This document shows, in pieces, positions 1 through 5,811 of a stretch of 7,015 nt of DNA. The notes under the pieces are model-generated. The model did no database searches and was not told the origin of the DNA. It saw nothing but the letters and a program-made list of their open reading frames with translations. This DNA comes from an uncultured Coriobacteriaceae bacterium (GTDB taxonomy: Bacteria > Actinomycetota > Coriobacteriia > Coriobacteriales > Eggerthellaceae), in NCBI GenBank assembly GCA_946623915.1, contig CAMORQ010000103.1, positions 1-7,015 of the forward strand, in the 5' to 3' direction. Position numbers and translations under genes: made by a program. The stretch's first letter is position 1. Each line of letters starts with the position of its first letter.

Positions 1-1
1 T

Positions 2-199
2 CCCACGGGCGGTACGGCGCGTTTTTCCAGCCCCCTTTCGGTCGAGCAGTTCGTCAAGAAGAGCAGCATCATCCGCTATTCGCAGGAGGCCTTGCGCGAC
101 GACGCCGACGCTATCACCCGCATTGCCGACCGAGAGGGTCTCTGGGCCCACGCCATGAGCGTTCGCCTGCGCCTGGCGCAGTCCGAAGAAACGCAATAA
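2..199 (+). CDS. hisD: Histidinol dehydrogenase, C-terminal end (partial)
   Basis: The reading frame is open from the left edge (first full codon at base 2) to a TAA at 197-199 and gives the last 65 residues of a protein. It begins with P-T-G-G-T-A-R-F-S-S-P-L-S-V, followed by F-V-K-K-S-S and a closing helix containing A-x-A-I-T-R-I-A-x-x-E-G-L-x-A-H-A. This is the conserved C-terminal signature of histidinol dehydrogenase, including the glutamate and histidine (E-G-L-x-A-H) that in characterised HisD proteins contribute to the active site and zinc site. HisD is cytoplasmic and performs the last two NAD-dependent oxidations from L-histidinol to L-histidine. The downstream neighbours hisC, hisB and hisH support the call. 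The N-terminal and NAD-binding portions lie outside the window, so integrity cannot be judged. Confidence 0.93.
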   Translation, partial: PTGGTARFSSPLSVEQFVKKSSIIRYSQEALRDDADAITRIADREGLWAHAMSVRLRLAQSEETQ

Positions 200-253
200 C
201 CAAAGGACGCTCCCTTTCTGTGCCAACGAACCGGAAGGGGAGTCTCCCTTTGG
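200..253 (+). promoter_or_regulatory. Long hairpin between hisD and hisC, possible attenuator or processing site
   Basis: Starting at the base after the hisD stop, C-C-A-A-A-G-G (200-206) pairs perfectly with C-C-T-T-T-G-G (247-253). Above a small internal loop, 210-218 pairs with 234-242 (nine pairs, one G-U), closing a 15-nt loop. The 3' side is followed by TCCTTTTG at 254-261, a weak T-rich tract. A competing pairing exists: AAAGGAC (202-208) is perfectly complementary to GTCCTTT (253-259), so the two folds are mutually exclusive. This could be an internal terminator or attenuator that tunes hisCBH relative to hisD, or an mRNA-stability element. No His-rich leader peptide is visible, so classical his attenuation is not supported. 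Confidence 0.5.
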
Positions 254-274
254 TCCTTTTGTCCTCGAGAGAAG

Positions 275-1387
275 ATGATGGTTTTGAACAAGCTTCGCAG
301 CACCAATCCGAACCTGGACGGCATCGTGCCCTACGACCCGAAGTATCTGCCGGCCGATGTCATGCTGTCCGCCAACGAAAACCCCGACGGGCTCTCCGCC
401 GGCGTGGCGGGCGCCGTTTCGGCGGCAATCGCGCGGGTGCAGGTGAACCGCTATCCCGACCCCTTGGCCAACGATTTGCGAGATGAAATCGCGTCTGCCT
501 ATGGGGTGGAGCGCGAAAACGTGCTGGTTGGCAACGGGGGCGACGAATTGCTCTTCGACATCGCGTTCGCCTGGGGCGGGCCGGGGCGCACGATGCTTGA
601 CTGTCCTCCCACGTTTTCCGTCTACGCGGCCAACGCGCGCCTGTGCGGCACGACAGTCGTGAACGTGGAGCGCGTCATAGGGGGAGGCCGGAGCTTCTGC
701 AGCGTCGACGAAGAAGCGGTGCTCGAGCGTGTGAGCCAAGGAGACATCGACTACCTGACCATTTGCACCCCGAACAATCCCACAGGCGAGCTTACCGACC
801 TTAGTTTCATCGAGCGCTTGCTCGACGCCACCGATGCACTTGTGCTGGTGGACGAAGCGTACGGGGAATTCGCCAAGCTGGGGACGTCGGCGCTTCCGCT
901 GCTGTCCTCCCATAAGAACCTCGCCATCTTGCATACGTTCTCCAAGGCGTATAGCATCGCCGGCGTGCGGGTCGGTTACGTGCTGGCGCACCCCGAGGTG
1001 ATCTCCGAGCTGAAGAAAGTGCGGCAGCCCTATTCGGTGGACGCGTTTTCCCAGGCGGCGGCGCTCGAAGTGTTCAAGTCCCGCGATGTGTTCGCGGCAC
1101 GAACAGCCAAAATCGTCAGCGAGCGGGAACGCGTGCTCGCGACCCTGAGGGATTTCGGCGATGTGGAAGTGTGGCCGTCGAGCGCGAACTACCTATTCAT
1201 GCGCGTGCCCAAAGCGGCCTACGTATGGGAGCGATTGCTAGCCGGCGGCGTGCTCGTTCGCGACTTCAGCACCGGCGAGCTCACGCGCGACTGCCTGCGC
1301 GTGAGCATCGGTTCGCCCGAGCAGAACGATAGGTTCATTTCCCTTCTGGGCCACATACTGGATCAGGAGCGCGAGTACTTTGGGTAG
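275..1387 (+). CDS. hisC: Histidinol-phosphate aminotransferase
   Basis: This 370-aa protein has the usual length and architecture of HisC, a PLP-dependent fold-type I aminotransferase. The enzyme transfers an amino group from glutamate to imidazole-acetol phosphate, giving L-histidinol phosphate, in the cytoplasm. Visible landmarks are the substrate-loop A-N-E-N-P near residues 33-37, R-Y-P-D-P near 79-83, G-N-G-G-D-E-L-L near 106-113, the cofactor asparagine in T-P-N-N-P-T-G (N167/N168), D193 in L-V-D-E-A-Y, the Schiff-base lysine K224 in F-S-K-A-Y, and R-V-G-Y just after it. A GAGAGAAG stretch lies directly before the two consecutive ATG codons at 275 and 278; the second ATG has slightly better spacing, so the true start may be one codon later. 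The gene ends in TAGTG, immediately before hisB, consistent with one operon. Confidence 0.95.
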   Translation: MMVLNKLRSTNPNLDGIVPYDPKYLPADVMLSANENPDGLSAGVAGAVSAAIARVQVNRYPDPLANDLRDEIASAYGVERENVLVGNGGDELLFDIAFAWGGPGRTMLDCPPTFSVYAANARLCGTTVVNVERVIGGGRSFCSVDEEAVLERVSQGDIDYLTICTPNNPTGELTDLSFIERLLDATDALVLVDEAYGEFAKLGTSALPLLSSHKNLAILHTFSKAYSIAGVRVGYVLAHPEVISELKKVRQPYSVDAFSQAAALEVFKSRDVFAARTAKIVSERERVLATLRDFGDVEVWPSSANYLFMRVPKAAYVWERLLAGGVLVRDFSTGELTRDCLRVSIGSPEQNDRFISLLGHILDQEREYFG

Positions 1388-1428
1388 TGGCAAGTAAGAG
1401 CGGCGACAGGAAAGGGCACGAATCAACT

Positions 1429-2121
1429 ATGAAACCATCGACGCAAGAAGATTTCGCGCAACTGCCCGATCAGGTGCGCAACATGGTGGTCGACGCCGCC
1501 GAAGATCCTGTTGGACGCACGGCGCCCGATGCGGTGCGCACGGTAGAGGTTGCCCGCGCGACCAAGGAAACCGACATTCGCCTGACGCTCAACCTGGACG
1601 GCACGGGCAAAGCGAACGTGGAAACCGGCGTGCCGTTTTTCGACCATATGCTCGATGCGTTCACGCGCCATGGTCTGTTCGACCTTGACGTAGAGGCGAA
1701 AGGCGACGTCGAAGTGGACGCCCACCACACGGTCGAAGACGTGGGCATCGTGTTGGGGCAGGCGTTCGGGCAGGCCCTGGGGGATAAGCGGGGCATCGTG
1801 CGTTACGGCAACAGCTTCCTCGCGATGGACGAGGCGCTGGTGCTGGCGGCGGTGGATATCTCCGGCCGCGGCCAGCTGCACTACGCGGTCGACCTTCCCA
1901 TCGAAATCGTGGGCACGTTCGACACCACGCTGGCCAAGGAATTCTTCATCGCGTTTGCTTCGAACGCCGGGGTGACCTTGCATATCCGCAGCTTCAGCGG
2001 GGAGAACAGCCACCATATTCTGGAAGCGGCGTTCAAGGCGGCGGGCCGTGCGCTCTGCGAAGCCACGCGCATCAATCCCCGCATTGCTGAAGAGCTGCCT
2101 TCGACTAAGGGGATGCTGTGA
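1429..2121 (+). CDS. hisB: Imidazoleglycerol-phosphate dehydratase
   Basis: HisB dehydrates imidazoleglycerol phosphate to imidazole-acetol phosphate, the substrate of HisC encoded just upstream. It is a cytoplasmic, metal-dependent (Mn) oligomer. From the ATG at 1429 the protein has 230 residues. The diagnostic metal-binding motifs are present: F-F-D-H-M (H73), H-H-T-V-E-D (H99, H100, E103) and S-H-H-I-L-E-A (H195, H196, E199). Also present are R-Y-G-N-S-F-L-A-M-D-E-A and F-F-I-A-F-A. The conserved domain begins around R-T-V-E-V-A-R, so about 35 residues precede it; single-domain bacterial HisB proteins are usually near 195-200 aa. The start is uncertain. ATG 1429 has AGGAAAGGG at 1408-1416. 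ATG 1483 has AGGTG six bases upstream and would give 212 aa. GTG 1387 abuts the hisC stop. There is no HisB phosphatase domain. The 3' end overlaps hisH by four bases. Confidence 0.94.
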   Translation: MKPSTQEDFAQLPDQVRNMVVDAAEDPVGRTAPDAVRTVEVARATKETDIRLTLNLDGTGKANVETGVPFFDHMLDAFTRHGLFDLDVEAKGDVEVDAHHTVEDVGIVLGQAFGQALGDKRGIVRYGNSFLAMDEALVLAAVDISGRGQLHYAVDLPIEIVGTFDTTLAKEFFIAFASNAGVTLHIRSFSGENSHHILEAAFKAAGRALCEATRINPRIAEELPSTKGML

Positions 2122-2765
2122 TAGCGATAGTCGACTATGCGAAGGGCAATCTGCAATCGGTGCAGAAGGGGCTCGAAGCCGCAGGTGCGCGCGAAGTGGC
2201 AATCGCCACGACGCCCGAGCGCATCGCCGCGGCCGATGCGGTGGTGCTTCCCGGGGTGGGGGCGTTCGCGGACGCGTCGCAGTCCATGTTGGCAAGCGGC
2301 CAGATGGCTGCCGTGCGCGACGCCATCCTGTCGGGAAAGCCGTTTCTGGGAATCTGCCTGGGTCTTCACCTGCTGTTCGAAGCAGGCACCGAACACGCAG
2401 CCGAAGATGGCGCGCTGCCGCAGGGCTTGGGGATTCTTCCCGGCACGTGCGAGCGCATGCCCGCCCACGACGATGCCGGCGCGTTCTACAAAGTGCCTCA
2501 TGTGGGATGGAACTCCGTCGAAAAGCTCCCTGGGTGCGATACGCCGCTTTTGGCGGGCATTCCAGACGGCGAGTTTTTCTACTTCACGCACAGTTACCTT
2601 GCACCGGCAAGCGAATACACTCAAGCGACTACTACGCACAGCATGGCATTCCCTTGTTTCGTGGACTATAACCACACGTGCTTCGGTATTCAGTTCCATC
2701 CGGAGAAGAGTTCCGACGCCGGCATCGCCGTGCTGCACAATTTCGTGTCGATGGTTCAGGCGTAG
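2118..2765 (+). CDS. hisH: Imidazole glycerol phosphate synthase, glutamine amidotransferase subunit
   Basis: HisH is the glutaminase half of the HisF-HisH synthase. It releases ammonia from glutamine and channels it to HisF, which forms imidazoleglycerol phosphate (the HisB substrate) and AICAR. The 215-aa protein starts at GTG 2118, which overlaps the hisB TGA in GTGA, implying translational coupling. It opens with I-A-I-V-D-Y-A-K-G-N-L, the typical HisH start. The class I amidotransferase triad is visible: nucleophile C80 in L-G-I-C-L-G-L-H, and H194 and E196 in F-H-P-E-K-S. The oxyanion-region motif L-P-G-V-G-A-F is near residues 44-50. Length is normal. Its partner hisF is not in the window; since no his gene follows, hisF must lie elsewhere. 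Confidence 0.95.
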   Translation: MIAIVDYAKGNLQSVQKGLEAAGAREVAIATTPERIAAADAVVLPGVGAFADASQSMLASGQMAAVRDAILSGKPFLGICLGLHLLFEAGTEHAAEDGALPQGLGILPGTCERMPAHDDAGAFYKVPHVGWNSVEKLPGCDTPLLAGIPDGEFFYFTHSYLAPASEYTQATTTHSMAFPCFVDYNHTCFGIQFHPEKSSDAGIAVLHNFVSMVQA

Positions 2766-2780
2766 CGCAGTTTAGATGGA

Positions 2781-2888
2781 GTGCCGCCGGAACGGGGCGT
2801 TGCAGGGGCGCCACCGGGACGGGGCGTTGCAGGAGCGCCGCCGGGACGGGGCGTTGCAGGAGCGCCGCCGGAACGGAGCACCACGGGA
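2781..2888. repeat. Four tandem copies of a 27-bp GC-rich repeat
   Basis: Units lie at 2781-2807, 2808-2834, 2835-2861 and 2862-2888, directly adjoining with no spacers. Units 2 and 3 differ at one base (A or G at the sixth position). Unit 1 differs at a few positions, and unit 4 diverges in its last third, as expected of decaying edge copies. The period is a multiple of three, so every frame reads as a nine-residue repeat (one frame gives R-R-R-D-G-A-L-Q-E), but no ribosome binding site or recognisable protein supports translation. The array lies 15 bases after the hisH stop and before the stem-loop at 2911. Confidence 0.9.
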
Positions 2889-2910
2889 TCGTATTAATAC
2901 CGGAGAATGC

Positions 2911-2941
2911 GAAAGAGGCTGCGGGGGATGCAGCCTCTTTC
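2911..2941. terminator. Perfect 12-bp stem-loop between convergent hisH and MFS genes
   Basis: GAAAGAGGCTGC (2911-2922) and GCAGCCTCTTTC (2930-2941) are perfect reverse complements around a 7-nt loop. The stem sits between two convergent genes, and each 3' arm ends in CTCTTTC, so it may act on both strands. There is no long T-run beyond the stem on either side, so termination may be inefficient or Rho-assisted. Confidence 0.7.
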
Positions 2942-2954
2942 TGAATGATTCGAC

Positions 2955-2990
2955 GCGGCGGCGGATGGGGGACGATGAATCCACCGCCGC
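2955..2990. terminator. Second, imperfect GC-rich stem-loop
   Basis: The arm at 2955-2965 pairs with 2980-2990 (11 positions, one G-T type mismatch) around a 14-nt loop. It lies 21 bases beyond the stop of the - strand MFS gene and could serve as that gene's terminator or 3' stabiliser, but no T-run follows. It is GC-rich and could be fortuitous. Confidence 0.35.
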
Positions 2991-3011
2991 ACGATAGGAG
3001 AAGTGTCAAGG

Positions 3012-4313
3012 TTAGGGACGTGCCGCCTGTCCGGCTACGCCGCTTTCGGACGGAACGAGCGAAGGGATCTGCGCAGGCGCGGGCTTCGCTTTCGGGCGCC
3101 TGATGGGGAATGAAAGCAGGAAGGATGCGAGCGCGATTCCCAGGAAGGTCCAGAACGCAGGCTCGTAGCTGCCGGAGCCGGTTTGGGTGATGGCGAGCAG
3201 CATCGGGCCGACGATGGCGGCGGGAATCATCTGGCAGCACATGATGGCATAGTTGATGCCGAAGTGCTTGGTGCCGTAGAAGGTACCCACGACAGCTGAT
3301 GTGGTGGACATGGTGCCGCCGAACATCAGGCCGAGCAGGATGAAGCCGGCGACCAGCATGGGGAAGTTGCCGGCAGCCGTGGCAAGGGCGCAGAGGAGCA
3401 TGCCGACGGAGAACGCAAGGGAAATCCAAATGAGCGACACGCGGTAGCCCAGCTTGTCCCACACGAAGCCGTTGATCAGGCGACCCAAGCCATTGCACAG
3501 GGACACGCTACCCATGGCCGCCGTGGCGGTGGCAAGCGCGCTGGCATTTTGGCCGAAGGGGTCGATCACTTCTATGGCAGCGGGTACTGCCTGGCTGATC
3601 AGCGCCAAACCGCCGGCCGTGCACAGGGTCAGCCAAAGGAAGCAGATCCAGAACATGGGAGTGCGAATTATTTCGCCAGGCGTGTAGTCAACGGAGGCGA
3701 CGATGTTTTCTTCCTGAGCCTTCGCAAGCAGCGGGGCCACCTGCTCGGGCGCGGGGGTGCGCAGGATGGCGGCTCCCAGAAGGATAAGGGCGCCGAAGAC
3801 CACTCCGAGCACGCCGAACGTTATACGCCAATCGAGCGCGCCGAGCATCATGGTGACGAGCGGGCTTAGGATCATGGCGCCAGCGCCGTATCCCATGAGC
3901 AGCGCGCCGGAGGCGATGCCTTGTTTATCAGGGAACCATTTGAGAGAGGTGTTGATCGCGCAGTTAAATCCGATGCCGACGCCAGTGCCCACGAGCACGC
4001 CGTAGAAGACGAAAATCTCGAGCAGGGTCTGGCAGAACGCAGACGCTACGAAGCCGACTAGCACCATGATTGCCGCAACGAGAAGGATGAACCTGTGGCT
4101 GAATTTAGTTTCGAGTACGCCTGAAAGCACCATGCCTATGCAGACGGTTACGCATGAAATGGTGAAGATGAGCGACGTTTCAGAGCGCTGCCATCCGAAA
4201 TTGGATTCGAGCGGTTCGATGAACAGGGACCATGCGTATATCAGTCCGAAGAAACAGAGAAGGACGAACGATGTGACGAGGAACAGTCCGCGTCGTTGCA
4301 CTGCTTTTTCCAT
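3012..4313 (-). CDS. MFS transporter, oxalate/formate antiporter-like (OFA) family
   Basis: This predicted inner-membrane carrier has 433 residues and twelve hydrophobic segments in a 6+6 arrangement, with a central hydrophilic loop near residues 185-220 and a short polar C-terminal tail. The OFA-type signature is visible: the first helix ends in Y-A-W-S-L-F, and helix 4 is followed by K-W-F-P-D-K-Q-G-I-A-S-G near residues 125-136, typical of oxalate/formate antiporter-like and related monocarboxylate carriers. The substrate cannot be deduced. The chosen ATG (4313) is preceded at good spacing by AAAGGAA; an in-frame TTG at 4331 lies upstream of that site and is unlikely. The small gene at 4374 ends 60 bases upstream on the same strand, so the two probably share a transcript. 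Nearby TetR-type regulators make ligand-controlled expression likely. The end is convergent with hisH. Confidence 0.85.
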   Translation of the reverse strand: MEKAVQRRGLFLVTSFVLLCFFGLIYAWSLFIEPLESNFGWQRSETSLIFTISCVTVCIGMVLSGVLETKFSHRFILLVAAIMVLVGFVASAFCQTLLEIFVFYGVLVGTGVGIGFNCAINTSLKWFPDKQGIASGALLMGYGAGAMILSPLVTMMLGALDWRITFGVLGVVFGALILLGAAILRTPAPEQVAPLLAKAQEENIVASVDYTPGEIIRTPMFWICFLWLTLCTAGGLALISQAVPAAIEVIDPFGQNASALATATAAMGSVSLCNGLGRLINGFVWDKLGYRVSLIWISLAFSVGMLLCALATAAGNFPMLVAGFILLGLMFGGTMSTTSAVVGTFYGTKHFGINYAIMCCQMIPAAIVGPMLLAITQTGSGSYEPAFWTFLGIALASFLLSFPIRRPKAKPAPAQIPSLVPSESGVAGQAARP

Positions 4314-4373
4314 GAGTGGTTCCTTTCGCAAAGTGTGCGCCAGCGACCAGCCGGCAGATGAATGCGGGATGGA

Positions 4374-4577
4374 CTACGCTGCCGTACCTTGTGCGTGCCT
4401 GGAGTCGCGAGCGGTGCTGGTGCCGCGAGCGGCGCTGGAAGCGTTGTTGCTCTTGCCGATGTTCTTGATCGCGCTAACGATGCGGTCGAGCAGGGTGGGC
4501 TCGCCGGGCTTGTGGTCGAGGGAAATTGCGGACGCGCCGCAAACGATTACTTTGCCGGAATTCGTGCTTGCTGCCAT
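4374..4577 (-). CDS. Small protein of unknown function, paralogue 1 (small1)
   Basis: This 67-aa protein is not a family I recognise. The ATG at 4577 follows an excellent ribosome binding site (AAGGAGGAATCAACC then ATG), which supports real translation. Residues 9-20 form a hydrophobic stretch, V-I-V-C-G-A-S-A-I-S-L, with a single cysteine at C13. A P-G-E-P turn (24-27) follows, then a likely amphipathic helix (28-40) ending A-I-K-N-I, then a polar, Ser/Ala/Arg-rich tail that looks disordered. No signal peptide or full membrane helix is evident. The protein encoded at 5460-5669 shares the core with identical spacing, so the two are paralogues. It lies 60 bases upstream of the MFS gene and is probably co-transcribed, suggesting an accessory or regulatory role in transport. 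A modified peptide or leader protein is possible but unsupported. Confidence 0.75.
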   Translation of the reverse strand: MAASTNSGKVIVCGASAISLDHKPGEPTLLDRIVSAIKNIGKSNNASSAARGTSTARDSRHAQGTAA

Positions 4578-4784
4578 GGTTGATTCCTCCTTCAACTTGT
4601 GAATCGCACAAACGTGAGAAGTTGCTTTTGCCTTACGCAGGCAACATAGCGTGTAATAGGACGGCGATTCAAGGGATGAGTGTCCGCGTATCAGGACATA
4701 AGCCATGGGTTGGCTTAATCTATGGCAGAACTTTCAGGGCTATGCCACACAAAGGTGCGCATTCGCGCATAACCCAGAAGATAA
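4578..4784 (-). promoter_or_regulatory. Long 5' leader of the small1-MFS transcript with inverted repeats
   Basis: No gene is supported in the 307 bases between small1 and TetR1; this is its small1-proximal part. If transcription starts at either candidate promoter nearby, the leader is about 200-260 nt. It contains TAAGCCA / TGGCTTA (4699-4705 and 4711-4717, 5-nt loop), TGTCC / GGACA (4681-4685 and 4694-4698), and ATAACC / GGTTAT (4769-4774 and 4791-4796). I do not recognise a known riboswitch class. The repeats may be RNA hairpins or protein sites. Confidence 0.35.
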
Positions 4785-4791
4785 GTCCCAG

Positions 4792-4820
4792 GTTATAGTT
4801 CTTCTACACTGTTTCTACAA
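4792..4820 (-). promoter_or_regulatory. Alternative promoter upstream of small1-MFS
   Basis: Read on the - strand, TTGTAG (4820-4815) is a weak -35 element and TATAAC (4797-4792) a good -10 (5 of 6), separated by 17 bases. The left arm of the inverted repeat (4805-4815) lies inside the spacer, so a bound repressor would block it. The promoter at 4842-4870 has the better -35; both are by-eye predictions. Confidence 0.4.
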
Positions 4821-4841
4821 ATAGCCTGATGAAACAGTGTA
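4805..4841. promoter_or_regulatory. 11-bp perfect inverted repeat, candidate operator
   Basis: TACACTGTTTC (4805-4815) is the exact reverse complement of GAAACAGTGTA (4831-4841), with a 15-base spacer, so the half-sites are 26 bp apart centre to centre, about two and a half helical turns. The right arm directly abuts the -10 of the promoter at 4842-4870, and the left arm falls in the spacer of the promoter at 4792-4820. This is a fitting position for repression of small1-MFS, most simply by TetR1, encoded just upstream. As RNA it could also form an 11-bp hairpin. Confidence 0.6.
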
Positions 4842-4870
4842 TTTATTCGTGATGATGCGTATCTGGTCAA
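4842..4870 (-). promoter_or_regulatory. Candidate sigma70-type promoter for small1-MFS
   Basis: On the - strand TTGACC (4870-4865, 5 of 6 to consensus) is followed after 17 bases by AATAAA (4847-4842, 4 of 6). It lies just beyond the TetR1 stop and fires toward small1 and the MFS gene. The predicted start point falls within the inverted repeat at 4831-4841. Confidence 0.5.
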
Positions 4871-4884
4871 GATTTTGCGGCGTT

Positions 4885-5442
4885 TTAGGGTTGTGCGCCG
4901 TTGCAAATCAGCCTAACGCCGAGCGCCACCATGCGATTAGTGGGCACCTCCCGGCCGTCGTCGACCCACTGTTTGTAGTAGCGCACTTGAGAGGTGTTGA
5001 CATGGTTCAGATAGAGCGACCATTCGCTGCTGCTCCAACCCTCGGGTGGCACGATGTTGTGGGTGCGTTCGATGCTCATCTCTTCGAGAACGTTGTTGAG
5101 TATGTTTGTATAGCGTCCGCTGGAAACGATGGCGTCGTAGAGCGGCCCCTGCCTCGAGCTGTAGACGAGGAATTCGCGGACTAGGGCGTCTGCATCGTCG
5201 GGGTAGTGGAGTCCGGAAGTGAGCTCGACGTATGGCTGAGCATATTCGAGCTGCACTTCCGAAAGCAGGTCGTCTAAGGTGTCGTAGTGCCGATAGAAGG
5301 TCTTCGTGTTTATGTTCGCTCTGCGCGCAAGTTCTGCAACCGTTATTTTCTCATAAGGCATTTCGTAGAGCATGTCGGCAAACGCCTGACGTATCGCCCC
5401 GAGGGTTTTCCTCACGCGGAGATCCTGTTGCTTCCTGGCCAT
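4885..5442 (-). CDS. TetR/AcrR-family transcriptional regulator (TetR1)
   Basis: This 185-aa cytoplasmic DNA-binding protein has a typical TetR N-terminal domain. Helix 1 is near residues 9-26, I-T-V-A-E-L-A-R-R-A-N-I at 33-44, and recognition helix N-T-K-T-F-Y-R-H-Y at 45-53, followed by L-D-D-L-L. The C-terminal half holds the ligand/dimer region and ends with Y-Y-K-Q-W-V-D-D-G-R-E-V-P, resembling the TetR_C_8-type C-terminal domains. Hand alignment with the regulator at 5859 shows about 37 differences over 158 residues, so they are recent paralogues. The ATG at 5442 lies 17 bases after the small2 stop and has no clear Shine-Dalgarno; a TTG at 5457, just after GAG, is an alternative. Either way it appears translationally coupled to small2. 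It probably represses its own unit and/or the small1-MFS promoter. Confidence 0.9.
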   Translation of the reverse strand: MARKQQDLRVRKTLGAIRQAFADMLYEMPYEKITVAELARRANINTKTFYRHYDTLDDLLSEVQLEYAQPYVELTSGLHYPDDADALVREFLVYSSRQGPLYDAIVSSGRYTNILNNVLEEMSIERTHNIVPPEGWSSSEWSLYLNHVNTSQVRYYKQWVDDGREVPTNRMVALGVRLICNGAQP

Positions 5443-5459
5443 GGTCGGCAATCGCAACT

Positions 5460-5669
5460 CTAACGGCTCTGTGCGGCCATTGAGGGTTGGTCTGCGGGAC
5501 GACCGTGCCCTAAACCTGCGCGAGGCGCCGGACGCTCCGTGGTCATGAACCTTTTGATGGCCCGTGCCAATCCTTGGATGCTCGACGGTTCGGCAGGGTC
5601 GTCGCTGAGCGAAACTGCCGCTGCGCCGCAGGTGATAACCGGTCCGTATCCGCTTTTCGAGTGTGCCAT
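5460..5669 (-). CDS. Small protein of unknown function, paralogue 2 (small2)
   Basis: This is a 69-aa protein starting at ATG 5669 behind a good purine-rich site (AAGGGAGCAGGAA next to the ATG). Residues 11-21 read V-I-T-C-G-A-A-A-V-S-L with one cysteine, C14. P-A-E-P follows at 25-28, then a probable helix ending A-R-A-I-K-R-F (35-41), and a basic Pro/Gly/Arg-rich tail. The V-I-x-C-G-A-x-A-[IV]-S-L core, the P-x-E-P element and A-I-K occur at the same spacing in small1, while the tails differ, so the core is the selected part. No homologous family is recognised. The stop codon is 17 bases before the TetR1 ATG, so the two genes form one transcription unit. Being paired with a regulator here and a carrier in the other copy suggests the protein belongs to the same sensing or transport process. 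Confidence 0.72.
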   Translation of the reverse strand: MAHSKSGYGPVITCGAAAVSLSDDPAEPSSIQGLARAIKRFMTTERPAPRAGLGHGRPADQPSMAAQSR

Positions 5670-5731
5670 TTCCTGCTCCCTTCTTCGTTGCTGTGACACT
5701 GAGGGCGTGCTTTCAGCCCGTTTCATGCGCA

Positions 5732-5760
5732 ACGATAATCCAGGGAAGTGGGCGTCTCAA
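5732..5760 (-). promoter_or_regulatory. Candidate promoter for small2-TetR1
   Basis: On the - strand TTGAGA (5760-5755, 5 of 6) and TATCGT (5737-5732, 4 of 6) are 17 bases apart, placing the start about 55 bases before small2. Two palindromes lie upstream of the -35 at 5790-5804 and 5812-5833. By-eye prediction. Confidence 0.45.
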
Positions 5761-5789
5761 TGGACGGTTTCTTGGCAAGCATGACATTA

Positions 5790-5804
5790 TTCCCGAGCCG
5801 GGAA
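5790..5804. promoter_or_regulatory. 15-bp palindrome upstream of small2-TetR1
   Basis: TTCCCG (5790-5795) and CGGGAA (5799-5804) are perfect reverse complements around a 3-base centre. This size and shape suits a dimeric helix-turn-helix regulator. It lies about 30 bases upstream of the predicted -35, which would suit an activator or a cooperative site; a role as an RNA hairpin at the TetR2 3' end is the alternative. Confidence 0.45.
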
Positions 5805-5811
5805 GAGATGG

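Noticed and set aside
1423..2295. 290-codon open frame on the - strand across hisB and hisH
   Set aside because: It lies antisense to two clearly identified his genes, has Arg/His-rich composition typical of antisense frames in GC-rich DNA, and no ribosome binding site or domain.
1881..2738. 285-codon open frame on the - strand over hisB/hisH
   Set aside because: Antisense shadow of hisH and the hisB 3' end; no recognisable domain.
2781..2888. Possible CRISPR array
   Set aside because: Repeats adjoin directly with no unique spacers, so this is a tandem repeat.
2776..2997. 73-codon + strand frame encoding a nine-residue repeat
   Set aside because: The periodicity follows from the 27-bp DNA repeat; no ribosome binding site, and the frame runs through the stem-loop. 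Translation is not supported.
2632..3498. 288-codon - strand frame spanning hisH end, the repeats and the MFS 3' end
   Set aside because: It overlaps two well-supported genes in another frame and translates the tandem repeat; composition is not protein-like.
4066..4602. 178-codon + strand frame
   Set aside because: Antisense to the MFS gene and small1, both better supported by homology or ribosome binding sites.
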